Shown here piece by piece: positions 34,694 through 46,980 of a stretch of DNA of 64,000 nucleotides. The DNA comes from Stratiolaelaps scimitus (lineage: Eukaryota; Arthropoda; Arachnida; Mesostigmata; Laelapidae): the NCBI GenBank assembly GCA_019614645.1, contig JABWDB010000036.1, positions 1,240,001 to 1,304,000 on the forward strand, written 5' to 3'. Positions within the stretch are counted from its first letter, which is position 1, and each line of letters starts with the position of its first letter. Made by a program: the position numbers and the translations under genes. The notes below the pieces were generated by a model. It saw only the letters and a program-made list of their open reading frames with translations, was not told the origin of the DNA and made no database searches.

Positions 34694-37448
34694 ATGAAAC
34701 TCGTTACGTGGAATATTAACGGACTGCGAACGTTCAAAGGAGTTCTTCGAGAAACACTGGACAGTTTTAAGGCTGATGTTATTTGTGTCCAGGAAACCAA
34801 AACGAATCGTGAGTGTTTATCTACTTCGGACGTTAATACAGAATCGTTGGGTCGTGAAGCTTGCCTTGAGTATACGAAATATCATGCAGCTTTTATCGAA
34901 CTTGAGAATAGATGTGCTTACCGAAATCATTTTCGCAGATGTGATCAGACACTGGCTACTCCTATAAGTTTCACAGGAGGTACAACTCTTTTGACCATTA
35001 TGGGACGGTGTACCATATTATAATACGAACCGAACCAGCTCAAACATTACAAATAGAGCATAAAGCATTTGGGCACCTTAGTATCGCTACCAATTTTATG
35101 ATGAGACTCACCTTGATCGCTACCAATTTTATGATGAGACTCACCTTGATTTTCTTATGTTGTATTATTATTATTATTGTTATACTTTCATGACATTTGA
35201 CGGTGACAATTACAGGTTGTACACTCGAAGCTGACCTAGCGTGCGTTCCTGGCTACAATTCATACTTCGTATTTCCACGCGTCTTAACTGGCTACGCAGG
35301 AGTTGCCACATTTTCATCAGATCATTTCCGGCCCTTCGCTGTCAATGAATCACTACAAAGGTTCCTGAGCTGCATGAATAGGATCTCGGAAAAACCTCAT
35401 ACAATATGATTGATTTGAAAGGTTTCATTTCAAGCTAAATGGTCGTTGGCATAAGGCTGCTTGTGGAGGTGTGAGAATATGTCGCTCTAAATCATTACGA
35501 CGGTGGTATCTTCAATGACTCTGCGGAACGTAGTACTTTATTCCGTTTTTTTTTGTTTATCGACCGACAGCTTCATGCTCCTAGGCACAATTCATATTTG
35601 TTCGATTTTCTCCACGCGTATGCCAGTGAAACATTAGGTCTAAGCAGAGTCTCATTCAATGTCCTCATCTCAAAGGTGCTCGGATGGAGGGATCGAGGAG
35701 ATGGATGCCCTCACGCATGTCCGTCGTCCCATGGATAATGAAAACGAGATAGATTTCATCGATTCAAAAGAAATCGCTAACGTCGACTCGGAAGGCCGGT
35801 GCATTGCTACACTCTACAAGTTCTCGTGAGTTCACTCCTCAGTTACACAAGTTGTTGTACACACATACATTTCGCACGATTTGCCAATGGTACATTAACT
35901 GATTATACTGGCCTTTGTAGCTAACTGATCTGTGACTGATCACACCTGAGGATGATTACACGAAACCGATCGGACTAAGCATGTATGCTATTTTTAATCG
36001 CCTCCGCCTCGTCTTTCCAGAGACCAAAATGGCAGTCGGCATTCTCTGGTGATATTCAACCTCTACTGCCCCCGGAACGACCCGGAGCGGCCTGAAAGAG
36101 CCGAATTTAAGTACAAATTTAATGCCGCGTTGGAACACCAGGCACGTCATCTCGTGGCGAAGGGATGTCACGTCGTATTTGCTGGCGACATGAACATTTC
36201 GCATAAACGAATCGATAATTGCGACCCCAGTGAAGAATTTGAGCTGGCTCCAGAAAGGATCTGGATGACCAACCTGCTCGATACATCTAGGCGTACGTGA
36301 AACTTAGTCATGCTACAAATCGAAGATGATGTGACGAATATGATTCATTCGAACGACGTGTATACGCCTCCGGAAATGGCGCCCTGGCAAGCCATAGTGT
36401 TTTGGTGAAATGACTTTAAATGAGCTCAAAAGATACCAAGGCATACTGTGCCATTTGTAGGTTGTGCTCAGGGCTAGGTTCAAGCATTGACGGCCAGAGC
36501 CACCGAAGTGGAACGATCGCTATCTCGATCTTATCATGGGGGGGGGTTTAATTCGAAAGTAACCCATCCCATGATTTTTATATTCTCTCTCTCTCTCTTA
36601 TCATTCGTGCTAGTATACATGCAGCCCAAAACGGATTCTACTGACTAACAATGTTGTTCCTAATGTTCAATATCCAATGTCAAATTTCAGGTGTTCACTT
36701 TGTAGACGTGTTTCGGCATTTCCATCCCTATGAAACCGAGCAGTACACTTGCTGGAATTCGCAGAAATCTGCCAGGGTGACAAATTTCGGCACCAGAATC
36801 GATTACATCATCTGTGATGCGGAGCTGCTGAAGTACTTTCGTAGCTGCGATATTCATCCAGACATCACAGGCTCGGATCATTGTCCCGTATCAGCCGTGT
36901 TGGACGTGAACGTTGTACCGGCGGAAAGGGTGCCGAGAAAATGTACCCGCTTCTGGCCGGAGTTCGCTGGGACTCAAACGTCCCTTAAAGGATTCCTCGT
37001 GAAGGCTCCTCCCGCTCAAGCATCGAAGCCAACTGAGAACGAGACTGTCAGAAAGCGACCAACTGAAACGCAGCCGAAGCTAAATGCGTTCTTCATGAAA
37101 AGGTCGAAACATTCACCAGGTTGTCATAACGCCGAGACGAAGAGTTTCAGCTCCAGCGTCGAACCAAGCAGTCAACGCGAGTCGTTGAGTCGTCCGAACG
37201 ATGCTCAAGGTGAAACTGAAGCATTGTCTAAAACGGCTCATCGCAAAGCACAACTGAATTCTAGTTGGAAGAATATCCTTAAAGGGCCACCTCAAGCTCC
37301 GCCCTGCTCGGGTCATGGGGAGACGTGTGTGATGCGTGTTGTTAAGAAAGAGGGCCCTAACAAAGGGCGGAAGTTTTTCTGTTGTGCCAGACCCGAAGGT
37401 GCTGCCAGTAATAAAGATGCTAGATGCCAATTCTTTGTTTGGATATAG
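34694..37448 (+). CDS. APEX2: DNA-(apurinic/apyrimidinic site) endonuclease 2
   Basis: Five exons: 34694-34808, 35216-35360, 35676-35825, 36021-36292 and 36691-37448. They sum to 1440 nt, exactly 480 codons with the stop TAG. The third intron's neighbours are clear; the donor at 35361 (gttcct) is weak. The product is an exonuclease III-like AP endonuclease, cleaving DNA at abasic sites and trimming 3' ends. Catalytic motifs are present: WNINGLR (N9), QETK (E34), NLYCPRND, GDMNISH (D193, N195), RIDY (D265) and GSDHCPV (D290, H291). After the nuclease domain come two PCNA-interaction-like boxes, QTSLKGFL (from residue 323) and QPKLNAFF (from 355), and a C-terminal GRF zinc finger at about 432-479 that binds single-stranded DNA. 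Human APE2 has about 518 residues, so 479 is normal. It acts in the nucleus in base-excision repair and checkpoint signalling. Confidence 0.95.
35083..35148. repeat. 33-bp perfect tandem duplication in APEX2 intron 1
   Basis: The unit starting ATCGCTACCAATTTTATGAT is present twice, head to tail, without mismatch. Confidence 0.95.
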
Positions 37449-38625
37449 ATCTTGGGTTGGTTTACGCATTTGCTAACGAACAGAGAGCGGGTGGTGCCAC
37501 TAGGTGGTAATAATCGGTCCAAATCGCTTCGCGAAATAGAACGATGTACACATTGTTAGTGGTGCCGGCACAATATTAGTCAGCTTAAAGGGACCCGGAA
37601 GAACCACTGAGAACCTGAACGATCTAAACTGGTTATGCTTACTACTCTACGTACCTAACTGTCTTTTGACGTTTCTCAATTTTTATTTGTTAGGATAACG
37701 CTAGACGAATATAGTGTCATGCAACTCCAATTCAACACCGCGAATACTTCAAAATGTATAGTATTTATCGTGGCTGCCGTTGCAATTGTGAATCACCAAT
37801 TAATGCTGATGAGTTTTATCTACGACTATGAGTGTTCCTTCGGTCGATGGACCACTCCTGATCAGATTTGTCTCCGTTGCAGACAGTATTGAATACGAGC
37901 AGAATTATACAGTTAGGTGAAATTGTTAGATAGAGCTCTATGCCCCGTCCCATACTACCGATTGTTTTAATCAGGTTAGCGAAATACCGAATTGTATAAA
38001 TAAACGTGTACAGTTTGCTCTTAATAAGTATATTATCTCTATGATTAAGAACCTCCACGTCTTCCTACAGTATTTATAATAATTGATAATTAGCAAAACA
38101 GCGCATATAATACACGTGACGTGAGTCAAACGGGTGACAGCGTGATCAAATCGGTGAACAAGTTTTTTTATTTACGCATGTAAATTGCAAATAGTAACCT
38201 CTGAGTTAAAAGTTGAAAACGCCAGACGTGGAAAATGGGGGGGGGGATGTGGCACTGCCTGGTTCAACTTGACAAAACTTCCATCGGCTCATCTGGACAT
38301 CACACATTTAATCATGTCCAAGTACAACAGCAATATTTATTATTGTAGTTGGATCTCAACTTCACAAAGCTGACCAGTCTGAGATGGCCGTTACCCAGGT
38401 AAACTATCATATTTCGAACGGTGAAAAAGACAACTCGACAAGTTAGCTTAAATAAAAATTTATTTTTGTTTGACCATAGTTTTCAGCCATTTCTTAGTTG
38501 CCCTAGAATCGGCGTACGAGAGAATTGATGGCGTCATTTCCTCCTGCTCAGCATCATAAGCCCAACCATGAAATGTTCCACATAGCACAAAAGCCAATAC
38601 AAATACCTAGAGACCAAGGAACGAC
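37449..38625. other. convergent 3' ends of APEX2 and PSMA5
   Basis: A candidate APEX2 poly(A) signal AATAAA is at 37999-38004 on the plus strand. The PSMA5 signal is at 38459-38464 on the minus strand, about 160 nt past its stop. No other gene is visible between them. Confidence 0.6.
38459..38464 (-). terminator. poly(A) signal of PSMA5 (candidate)
   Basis: AATAAA on the minus strand, 162 nt downstream of the PSMA5 stop codon. Confidence 0.6.
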
Positions 38626-40492
38626 CTAAATATCCTTGATTACTTCTTCGACCTCCGCCTTGGAAAACATGTGGAATCCCTTGTCTTTCGTTACGGTGGC
38701 AACTTCGACGTTGACAGAGCTTAGCTTCTCCTCCATGACCTGTTTCAGGATGACTAACGTTTCCTTTAGAGCATCCTTAAGCTTCATAGATTTGTGGTAC
38801 TTCTCCTGAAGCGCCTGCTGCGCTCCCTCGGAGCCAGAGCCAATAGCCTTAGCAAGAAACTCAACGTATGTTCCGGAGGGGTCCATGTGAAAGCTGGAAA
38901 AGATAGACAGTAGTGGTTACAATTTTTTATGTTGTTTATTCATGAAAAAGAAAAAAAACATGAACCTAGGCTCACTCAACGATATGCATCGATGATATCA
39001 AATAATATATTCCTATAAATATCCAAACCGAACATAAATAGAATATTCAACTTGTAGCAATGGCACACTGCTACTGCTGTAAATTCATAAGAGGTACCAT
39101 ACTAATGAGATATATATATCTCAAACTGCCTTGAATATTTTTTATACCACTCAATCAGAGGTGTATCCAGGAAGGTTGTGGTTTCTGAAACTCAAGGTCT
39201 TGAGATAATTAAACACATAATTTGATCCGTACGATACCAAATGAATTCTTCAACAGATTCGAAAGCTACTGCAAAGATGACCTTACCACAACGTATTCTG
39301 CGCAAACGTGATTTTATTTAAAAAAAAAAAAGAATAAAATATGAACGTATCTACATCGCTGAAAACGATCGTTTATATATACATTATATTTCTCGATTTC
39401 ACGATCTAACGTATAACATTTTAATTGCTTACCTATAACAATCATTATATAATACGTTCGATAATCTATACTATAAGATTATTATAAGTAGAATGTGTAC
39501 GTACAGCTGAGGTCCTTTGTTTGCATCGATTCCCGCAAATAAAATAGCAACTCCAAATGGCCGCGACATCGCGGCTCCGTCATCATTATCGCTATCGCCA
39601 AACTTGATGGCCAAATTGGAGACTGCCTGTGCGCAGGATTCGACGTGCATTTTCTCATTGTATAGGAACCAATGGTTCTGTGCTTCGACGCGAGCTCGAT
39701 CGATTAACGTGCGCGAGTCAGCCATCAGTCCGGAGACGGCACAGCCAATGTGATTATCAATTTCAACAATCTTCTCGATGGTCGTACTTTCCATCAGTGG
39801 CGAAGTAACGCGCTTCTCGACGGCTAACACACATCCTTCCGATGTCTGAATGCCGATAGCTGTTGAGCCCAGCTGCACGCACCATCAAAATCGTGTGTGA
39901 ATTGGACGAAAAGTAAGATCAAGTGTGTCAACGCCCCAAATGTATTAAATTCAAATGCGACCATTTGAAATATTGTATACATATATATATATAATTCGGA
40001 ATTCGAAATGCTATTTATACAGACTATAGATAGTCAGTAGGATAATGTAGTATATATATATATATATATATAGACCACATTGTCCTAGTGACTATCTATA
40101 ATCTCTATAAATAGTATTTCGAATTCTGAATGGTAAGCTATCCATTGGTACAGAGTGCTTCTTCAGAACCATATTGATATGTTTCCAAGGATAGGTGTGT
40201 TCGCCCTTTGAATACATCACAGAAATTATAAAAATAGAGAGAGACCGGACTAACAAAGTATCCGAACGACTCAGATACCCAACAACGCAGAACAATCAAA
40301 TATATATCACACCCAAAAATTTGACAGTATTATATCTGTCCATTTTATATAGTACCACTATGTGTGAAACATATATATATATATCTGACTGTTTACCTTA
40401 ATTGCCTCAATAGCATACTCGACTTGGAAAAGGCGTCCCTCAGGGGAGAACGTATTCACTCCTCGATCGTACTCGCTGCGTGACATAAACAT
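38626..40492 (-). CDS. PSMA5: 20S proteasome subunit alpha type-5
   Basis: Three exons on the minus strand: 40492-40397, 39872-39505 and 38893-38626. Lengths of 96, 368 and 268 nt give 243 residues plus a stop; vertebrate PSMA5 has 241. Junctions are AAG|gtaaac to gcag|CTG (phase 0) and CAGCT|gtacgt to ccag|CTTTC (phase 2, restoring Leu-Phe-His-Met-Asp-Pro). The N-terminus [20 protein letters not shown], then VEYAIEAIK, is the alpha-subunit signature, specifically alpha5. [30 protein letters not shown] and [11 protein letters not shown] follow, and it ends in [16 protein letters not shown]. Alpha subunits form the outer gating rings of the 20S core and have no catalytic threonine. Intron 1 holds a fold-back element and TA repeats. 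It converges on APEX2. Confidence 0.97.
39994..40131. mobile_element. fold-back (MITE-like) element in PSMA5 intron 1
   Basis: Two 58-base arms, 39994-40051 and 40074-40131, are inverted copies with about seven mismatches. The outer ends are ATTCGGAATTCGAAAT and its near complement. A TA dinucleotide array of about 22 bases forms the loop. It is non-coding, and the transcript would form a long stem. A terminal-inverted-repeat non-autonomous element is likely, but I see no clear target duplication. Confidence 0.7.
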
Positions 40493-42765
40493 CTGCGGAA
40501 TTGAAATAAAATAAATGGATGATACGTGGTTGAGTTTTTTTTTTATTTCAATCCACAGCGAACAGTGCTAGCAAGACGTGTAGCTTTTACCATTTAACCC
40601 CTCCTCCCAAGCTGTACTAAACAATTATATTACTATTCGATATGCTTGCCTGTATACATAATCAGATCAATGCGGCAGACTGCATTCATCATCCATGCAC
40701 ACAACACTTCGCTAGTTTGTCTACTCGAAATCTTCACACGTTGTGTTCCTTCTACGAACTACTTTATCCAGTATGTATGCGTACACAGTTTTTTTTTGTC
40801 TATAAAGCTCACATTCATTAATAGTTCAATTAGCAAGAGAAGGATCATTGGTCAGGGCCAACATGTGTAGGGCAGATACCCGTGTGCTGGGATTTGGGTT
40901 GCGCCCCCAGTGGCTGAGATTATGAACAATGATATTAATGATGTGACTGATGACGAAGCTTGAGGTACCACTGATAGCTCAAGCAACTAATGCACGACAC
41001 AATATGTATATTCAACAATGAGAGATCTGCTTTCAGTCTTTGTTCTACTCGAGTGATTGTACTTATGGGCCCAAAGCTATGTACGGTAATCATTGTGGAT
41101 GGTTCCGTGCGTTTTTATATTTACAAAAATTTATAAAAGAATATAGTGTTATATCAATAACTATATATAATCCTACTTATACAACAAAGCTCACATTAGC
41201 TGTAGCAATTCGTCGTCGAAATGAACCTGGTTCACAACAACCATTACTGTCTATTGAGCAGTAAATTTTACATGGATATATAAATTCATATTATAAATAG
41301 CCATCTTCCTCACAGATGCCTGAATTGCAGCAAATGTCAAACTAGATGAACGTCTACGTCGCTTGATGTCACTTGATAGAAATATCATTGTTTATAGATA
41401 CGTTTGTTTGGTTACATTGCTTCCTGTCCAGAAGTGACAACCCCCCTCACAACAGGAAAGTATTTTCCGACAGCATAGCTCTGCCCTGTAGACGCATATA
41501 GATCAATTATAGAAGTCATCGGGTATCACAATTGATTCAACGTGATCGGATGTCTTAATTGCTCGATGCTGGGTACGAACCACGAAGACTTTAGATGGCC
41601 GCAGGGAGGTCGATGAAAACTTCACACGTATAGCAGCACTCTCAGCAACTGAGTGAACTTGCACAAATCAATTCGATAATAAACAATGAGGCCTATTGCC
41701 GGGCTGATCTTTCCCTGGATGACCGGATTGTCGGCTGAGCGCCGCGGCGGCAGCGTGAGGCGCGATATTTGAATTCGATCACAGCGATATCGGCTGACGA
41801 GCGGGAATTGTATGGCTTGTACAACGAAAATGACTGTGGCAATAATGATAAATAATTCCTAACTACTGTATGTTTGAATAAAATCACCGTGTTATCATTA
41901 TATATGATGAATATAATCCTAATTACTGTATGTTTGAATAAATATATTTAAGTTTAGAATGTATATGCACAGGCAGCGTTAATTCGAAAACAATTACTAT
42001 CCTCCGATTTTTATGTAGCAATTTAACGTATATCGACCCTCAGCAACGACCTACTGTATGTTTGAATAAACCGGGCATTGACAGCTCTACTGAGTGGATT
42101 TAACGTATACCTTCATGAAATTCTGCTCTCAATCATACGATGATCATTAACACAGGATTGATTGTAACTGAGAACCCCCGTTGTGAATTCACCACCGTAT
42201 GTGTGTATTACCGCTTTAGTTATGAATGGTGGGTAATTATGTTATATTAAAAATATCAACTTATAGGTACAACTGGAATAACTTTGCTGAAAAAGGACAT
42301 AACTTGAAAATAAAAATAACTTTGCTGAACAAGAAAAGAAAGTGAAAATAAAAGATAACTTTGCTGCCAGCGCCTTAATGGAGTGACCGATCAATGGTGG
42401 CCATACAAATATGTGAATAATAAATAAATATGTACTATTACCATAAATTATAACCATAATGTGTGTCCCTTGGGGCATATACAAATCGTAACTCTAAAAA
42501 CAAAAATAGACAACCGATGAAATATTAGCAGTTCTGTGATAATTCTAACGGTCAGAACGAAATTGTAGACCAACAAAAATAATCGTTTATTCATACAAGT
42601 TGGGCCACAACTGTATCCCGTGAACGTGTGTTAATAATTAATAAGGGTAGGTACCACATTCACCAAATTCACAAAATTCTATTATTACGTGCCCCCATTG
42701 GCTTAATAATAATAAATCGATTTAATTCAAACATACAATAATATACAATGCTATACATATATATA
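40493..42765. other. 5' flank of PSMA5, then AT-rich intergenic DNA
   Basis: No gene is supported. From 41857 to 42070 the motif CTGTATGTTTGAATAAA occurs three times (41857, 41917 and about 42051), the first two 60 bp apart. The motif TATATTTAAGTTTAGAA after the second copy recurs at 45690-45770. Confidence 0.5.
41857..42070. repeat. recurring TGTATGTTTGAATAAA motif
   Basis: Three local copies, the first two as a 60-bp direct duplication. A fourth occurrence is at 48584-48599. The AATAAA within it suggests a retroelement or transcript 3' end, but no parent element is visible. Confidence 0.55.
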
Positions 42766-43926
42766 TTAGGACATACACTTCAAAATTTCGCGCCTTTCGA
42801 ATGGCGCACAATCCGAACTACGCGATAGAATGCGTTCATTTTTGGCGTGGGTACGCGGCGTGAACATGGCTTCCTTTCGAACACTGAGTGGTTTCGATAC
42901 GATCAGAAAGATGGACGCTGCAGCAAAAAGTTCAAATTCCCCCAAAAATCAACGGGAAATCATCAAGTTTTTGTTTCTCCAGGGACATCCTCCACCTGAA
43001 ATCCATCGACAATTAGTGAAGGCGTACGGTAGGTCTGCCTTATGCCTGCGAATGGTGCAAAATTGGTGCAAGCGATTTAACGGTGGAGATATGGACACCC
43101 ATGACCATCGAGGTGGGGACCACAAATCAGGTGCGACAAGGGACGAACGGATTGACAGAATAAAGGCAGCTTTCAAGCAACTAAAGCGTGGTCCATGAAG
43201 TCTTTGTCGGCTGAAACTGGGATTCCTCAGTCAACGTGTCATAATATTATCACCAATATATTGAAGATGAAGAAAATCAATGCAAAATGGGTTCCCATAC
43301 GCTGAGTGCTGAGCAGATGAAAATGCATGTGGAGTGTTCGACATCTAATTTGAAGACTTATACGCAACAAACCAGTCGCTTAGAGCACACCGTGTCGATA
43401 GACGAGACATGGGTTAGCCTGGATAGACCCCCTGAGAAGGACCAAGCAAAACAGTGGCTCCGACAAGGTGAAGTGGCAGCAAAAGCTCAATGCTCCCCGA
43501 TATCTCGGCTTCTTGAAAGGATTGATGAACAAATGGCGAGGGGATCGACAGCACCGAGTGTGGTTACTCGACGACAACGCAAAACCTCACCGCACTGCTG
43601 AAATTACGGCCTGGATGGAGGGGAACAATATTGAGCGATGGCATCAACCCCCATATTCTCCTGATTTAAGCCCGTGTGATTATGGTTGTTTCCATGCATT
43701 AAAAAGGGCAATAGGTGGGGTTCCATATGCAATAGATAACGAAATTATATATGGAAATGCAAATGGTAAATATTTGGCTATTTCAAAACTCCCAGAGCGC
43801 TGGAATCGGTGTGTCAATAAAGCTGGAGAGTACCTCTAACTCATACCAAAAAATCTTTGTTCTACCTCATTTAGTTCAAAAGTTATTGTCATTTAAAGAG
43901 GCGAAATTTTGAAGTGTATGCCCTAA
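42766..43926 (+). mobile_element. mariner-family DNA transposon, terminal repeats intact
   Basis: A 1161-bp element bounded by 32-bp terminal inverted repeats at 42766-42797 and 43895-43926. They start TTAGGACATACACTTC and TTAGGGCATACACTTC and differ at only a few positions. It sits in a TA-rich stretch, consistent with TA target duplication. The interior encodes a broken transposase. Confidence 0.92.
42830..43839 (+). pseudogene. mariner transposase, inactivated by frameshifts
   Basis: The N-terminal part (to 43199) has the helix-turn-helix region REIIKFLFLQGHPPPEIHRQ. After a stop, coding continues in a second frame (SAETGIPQSTCHNII), then in a third carrying SIDETWV with the first catalytic Asp, then returns to the second frame with LLDDNAKPHRT and YSPDLSPCDYG. 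The second and third catalytic Asp residues are 34 residues apart, the D,D34D pattern of mariner. At least three frameshifts separate these pieces, so the copy cannot make active transposase. Confidence 0.9.
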
Positions 43927-45163
43927 TATATATATATATCTTTATATATATTTGTACTTTGATTTGGCAGGTTGATTAGTCACTCGTTTTGCTTCGATTC
44001 ATCTCGAAAATGGGGTTTTTGTCGTCAGGCGGGTTTTTATGCATACCTTTAGCCGGGTAGAATTCATCGGCATAATGGTACGTATGTGCAAAATATTATC
44101 GATTTATACAAAATTCTACAGTTACGTAACGGTGAGGTTGTGTTATACCTCTGTCACCAAATCTCCTTGAGACACAAACGAAACGGCTGTTGATTTAAAT
44201 AGTCAAGGTCAGGGCTCTCGAATAGCACTCTCAGTGTGCGAGTCTTCCGGGGGCCGAGGTCCGACTTCCTCCTCGCCGTCCGTCGTCGTCATTTGTCTCT
44301 CGTCCTCGATGCCGGGGGCATCAACTCTAGTGAGATCAGGGGGGGATTAGGAGCTTGAGAGTGCATGAACTAAATGTACAGAATTTACAAAATTTACAAA
44401 TTTTCGTCGGGTTTTTTAGATTCTAGACAACTCGATTGATCAGGACCAATATCGGCGCTAGTTTGTTGAAGTTACTTTATTTTTTGTGTCGATTGAAGTA
44501 TCAACTTGTAGATTAGATGGTCTGCGTACCAATGTTAAGCACACATCCACCTAAGGCGATTCATATTCATTTACCTAGGCGGAGCTCAATCGTCGACCAC
44601 AAGGCCACAGCGACACACAGTTACATGTCAGGTGAGTGACTTGGCAGGGCATTATCATCTAAATAGTCGCTAGTCGAAAGCAACATGGGCCGAACGTTGA
44701 GTTGACCAGCCGTTGTTTCAGATGATTACCTCAGCCGAAATGACAGCATAAGCAATTCTGCCGTTCTTGTGAAGCTAACACAGTGTCTCTCTGCGGAAAC
44801 AGCTGTTATCGGGTGGCTATATAGGTTGGGAAGCTGTACGCACGACTTAGACTTGGGTAGGATACTCTCTCAGGTGGACGCTTCGCTGAAGGGATCGTCA
44901 TTGGTGAGCACATTGATTTCGTTAGCGATTTCGAATTTGTCCTTAACGCTGTTCACAAGCTATGGATGATTTGATGAAGGACCTATACCTCCATCTTCGC
45001 TGGACTCACCTACCGATAAGTCCAAGTGTTTACCGACAATGTTTTCGAACAGATACGCTATACTTTGGCGGTACGAAGTATAGTGTATATTTGTTGGAAA
45101 TTTGCACGATTTGCACGATTCAACACTAATCAATTTGATCTTTTCTTGCTAAGAACTGGCAAA
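43927..45163. other. no gene seen; 5' flank of the small secreted protein gene
   Basis: A GC-rich patch lies around 44240-44340. No open frame carries a recognised domain. The right-hand end presumably contains the promoter and 5' UTR of the gene starting at 45164. Confidence 0.5.
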
Positions 45164-45986
45164 ATGAGACATCTCCTTCTGCTATCAGCTGCCATAGCGT
45201 TTGCCGCGTCGGAACACCTACTAGGGCCGGGTTTAGGCAAGGCCGAGGAAGTGGCAAATCCCAGTAGCACGCCGATCACCGAAAAAATACTTGAAAGGGC
45301 CAAGCAGCTCAGTGGAGATGAGTCGACGATCAAGCTTACGAGGCTGTTCGAAATTCAGGTAAGCTATAAGCGGCAAAATACAGCTAAGTTTGACCTGTCC
45401 CCTAGTCCCATTTGATCGATCAAAGAAATACGACGATCCTACGTCAAGGGTAGCGTTAGCAATATGCAAACCACAAGTCATACGTCACACACTCTACCAA
45501 GGTCTCAGTAAAAAACGAAACTTTTTCGCGCTAACTCTCAGCCTTAAACATTTAACAATGTCCACGGTACCGCTTTCGCATTGCTTCATACGACGGACCC
45601 CTAAACTGTAAGCTCTCTTACTGTAGCTGCCAGTTGATATATTGTCCGATTCTTCACTCGTTTTAGAGTTGTCGGTCACGAATAATGTTTGGAATATATT
45701 TAAGTTTAGAAGTTATTTAAGTTTATTTGATACCAATGAATAACGTTTGGACTATATTTAAGTTTAGAAGTTTCCCACGCATTCTACGATGCCTCTCTCG
45801 ATGTAATCGTCCAACTAAATGATAACGCTGTAATTATCTTCCTTCGCTGGGTTACAGGGAACACAGTATTCTGTTTATACGGCGGAACTCGAGGTGGACG
45901 GTAAAACGTGTAGCGTAAAAGTGGCTGACGCTGAAGATTTGAAGTTCATTGAGGATCCCGTCATGCTGTGCATTCTCTGCTGTTAG
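45164..45986 (+). CDS. small secreted protein, possibly cystatin-like
   Basis: Two exons, 45164-45358 and 45858-45986, joined in phase 0 (CAG|gtaagc; ttacag|GGA), give 107 residues. MRHLLLLSAAIAFAA is a clear signal peptide. The mature part has a helix-like ITEKILERAKQLSG, then RLFEIQ|GTQYSVYTAELEVDG, then KTCSVKV, and ends MLCILCC. This order (helix, then strand ending in Gln, then a Gly-x-x-Tyr strand and a Cys) is that of cystatins, which inhibit papain-type cysteine proteases. The usual QxVxG loop is missing and there is no C-terminal Pro-Trp hairpin, so inhibitory activity is doubtful and the family assignment is tentative. A poly(A) signal follows at 46175. The gene call itself is stronger than the family. 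Confidence 0.65.
45529..45602 (-). mobile_element. SINE family T fragment (copy 4)
   Basis: It lies in the intron of the small secreted protein gene. On the minus strand it contains CGGTCCGTCGTATGAAGCAA, GGTACCGTGGAC and GCTGAGAGTTAGC, followed by GCGAAAAAGTTTCG: a 3' fragment of the family. Confidence 0.7.
45680..45772. repeat. 58-bp partial tandem duplication
   Basis: GAATAATGTTTGGAATATAT, then TTAAGTTTAGAAGTT, at 45680 recurs with few changes at 45738, inside the intron of the small secreted protein gene. The same TTAAGTTTAGAA motif occurs near 41947. Confidence 0.8.
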
Positions 45987-46174
45987 ACTGTTGCCACTTC
46001 GCGGGCGACTCGATGATGACTTCGCGAGTCGTCTGAGGTCGAACACACATCCATGTAATCTGTGAGAACAGAGGGAAGTTTGTTTTGGAAATGAATACTA
46101 CAGATATCGCTTGGCCGTTTGTGTTAGTGGAAACCAAATCACTGAGAGAGCCACAGTAAAGTTGACGAAGTTTC

Positions 46175-46180
46175 AATAAA
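46175..46180 (+). terminator. poly(A) signal of the small secreted protein gene
   Basis: AATAAA about 190 nt after the stop codon at 45986. Confidence 0.55.
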
Positions 46181-46845
46181 GAACAAAAATAGGATTTTGT
46201 TGCGATGATGATCAACTATTGAAATCTATCGGCCAAAAATGAGCTGGCCTTCCATTTCATGTCCTGCAGTCGGGGAAAAGCTGACCATAAGTTCGATAAT
46301 TGTTGCAGTTAGATTTCTCTAGTAGGTCTCGTTTAGGTTGGATAATGCGTGAACGACCTTTGTCGTTTTTGTCCTTCTGGTTCCTGGAAACTCAGACGGA
46401 CAACGTGTCAACACGCAGAGAAAGGCTGGAAGCTAGAAATAAATATCCCCTTGAATTAGCACCAACCTGCGATTCCCTCTTATCGAAGTGCGCTTACTTG
46501 TGCCAGATTAGGATGAAGTCATTTTCTGCCTGCCAGGATCAAAGTTCGTTTTCAACGAGTCTCAAATGAGTTGACGAAACTCACGTTTGTGTCCGAATTA
46601 GGGGTCGGTCAGCGCGATTGTCTCGGAACACAACAACGATTTTCAATCTATTTCGGATCTCGGGGTAACCAGTCCCCCAGGCGGTCTACGAGTGTGCCTG
46701 TGTTCTCACCCTCACTCGTGTGGATAGATGTAGCGAGTAGCTATGATAGAAGTCAACTTCATCAACACGAATGTGATCACCGAGACACAGCTCGAGCATA
46801 CAGGGGTATTGGAATTCGGTATTAGGTAAAATTTCCGTCTTCCAA

Positions 46846-46980
46846 ATTCTCAGCTAGCATTTAACTCAGTATAAGGTGGGGCACGCGACATTGCCTCACA
46901 CGACGGATGAACGCTTTTTAAATGCAAATGTCCAACGGTGCGAATCAAACCCACGCGGCTACATGCGTCTCCTCCGGGAT
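46846..46980 (-). mobile_element. SINE family T, degraded copy 5
   Basis: It shares TTTTTAAATGCAAATGTCCA, then ACGGTG, and the region around the reverse of the B box (GCGAATCAAACCCACGCG) with copy 2, as well as GTCTCCTCCG from the tRNA-like arm. The outer end is decayed. Confidence 0.7.
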
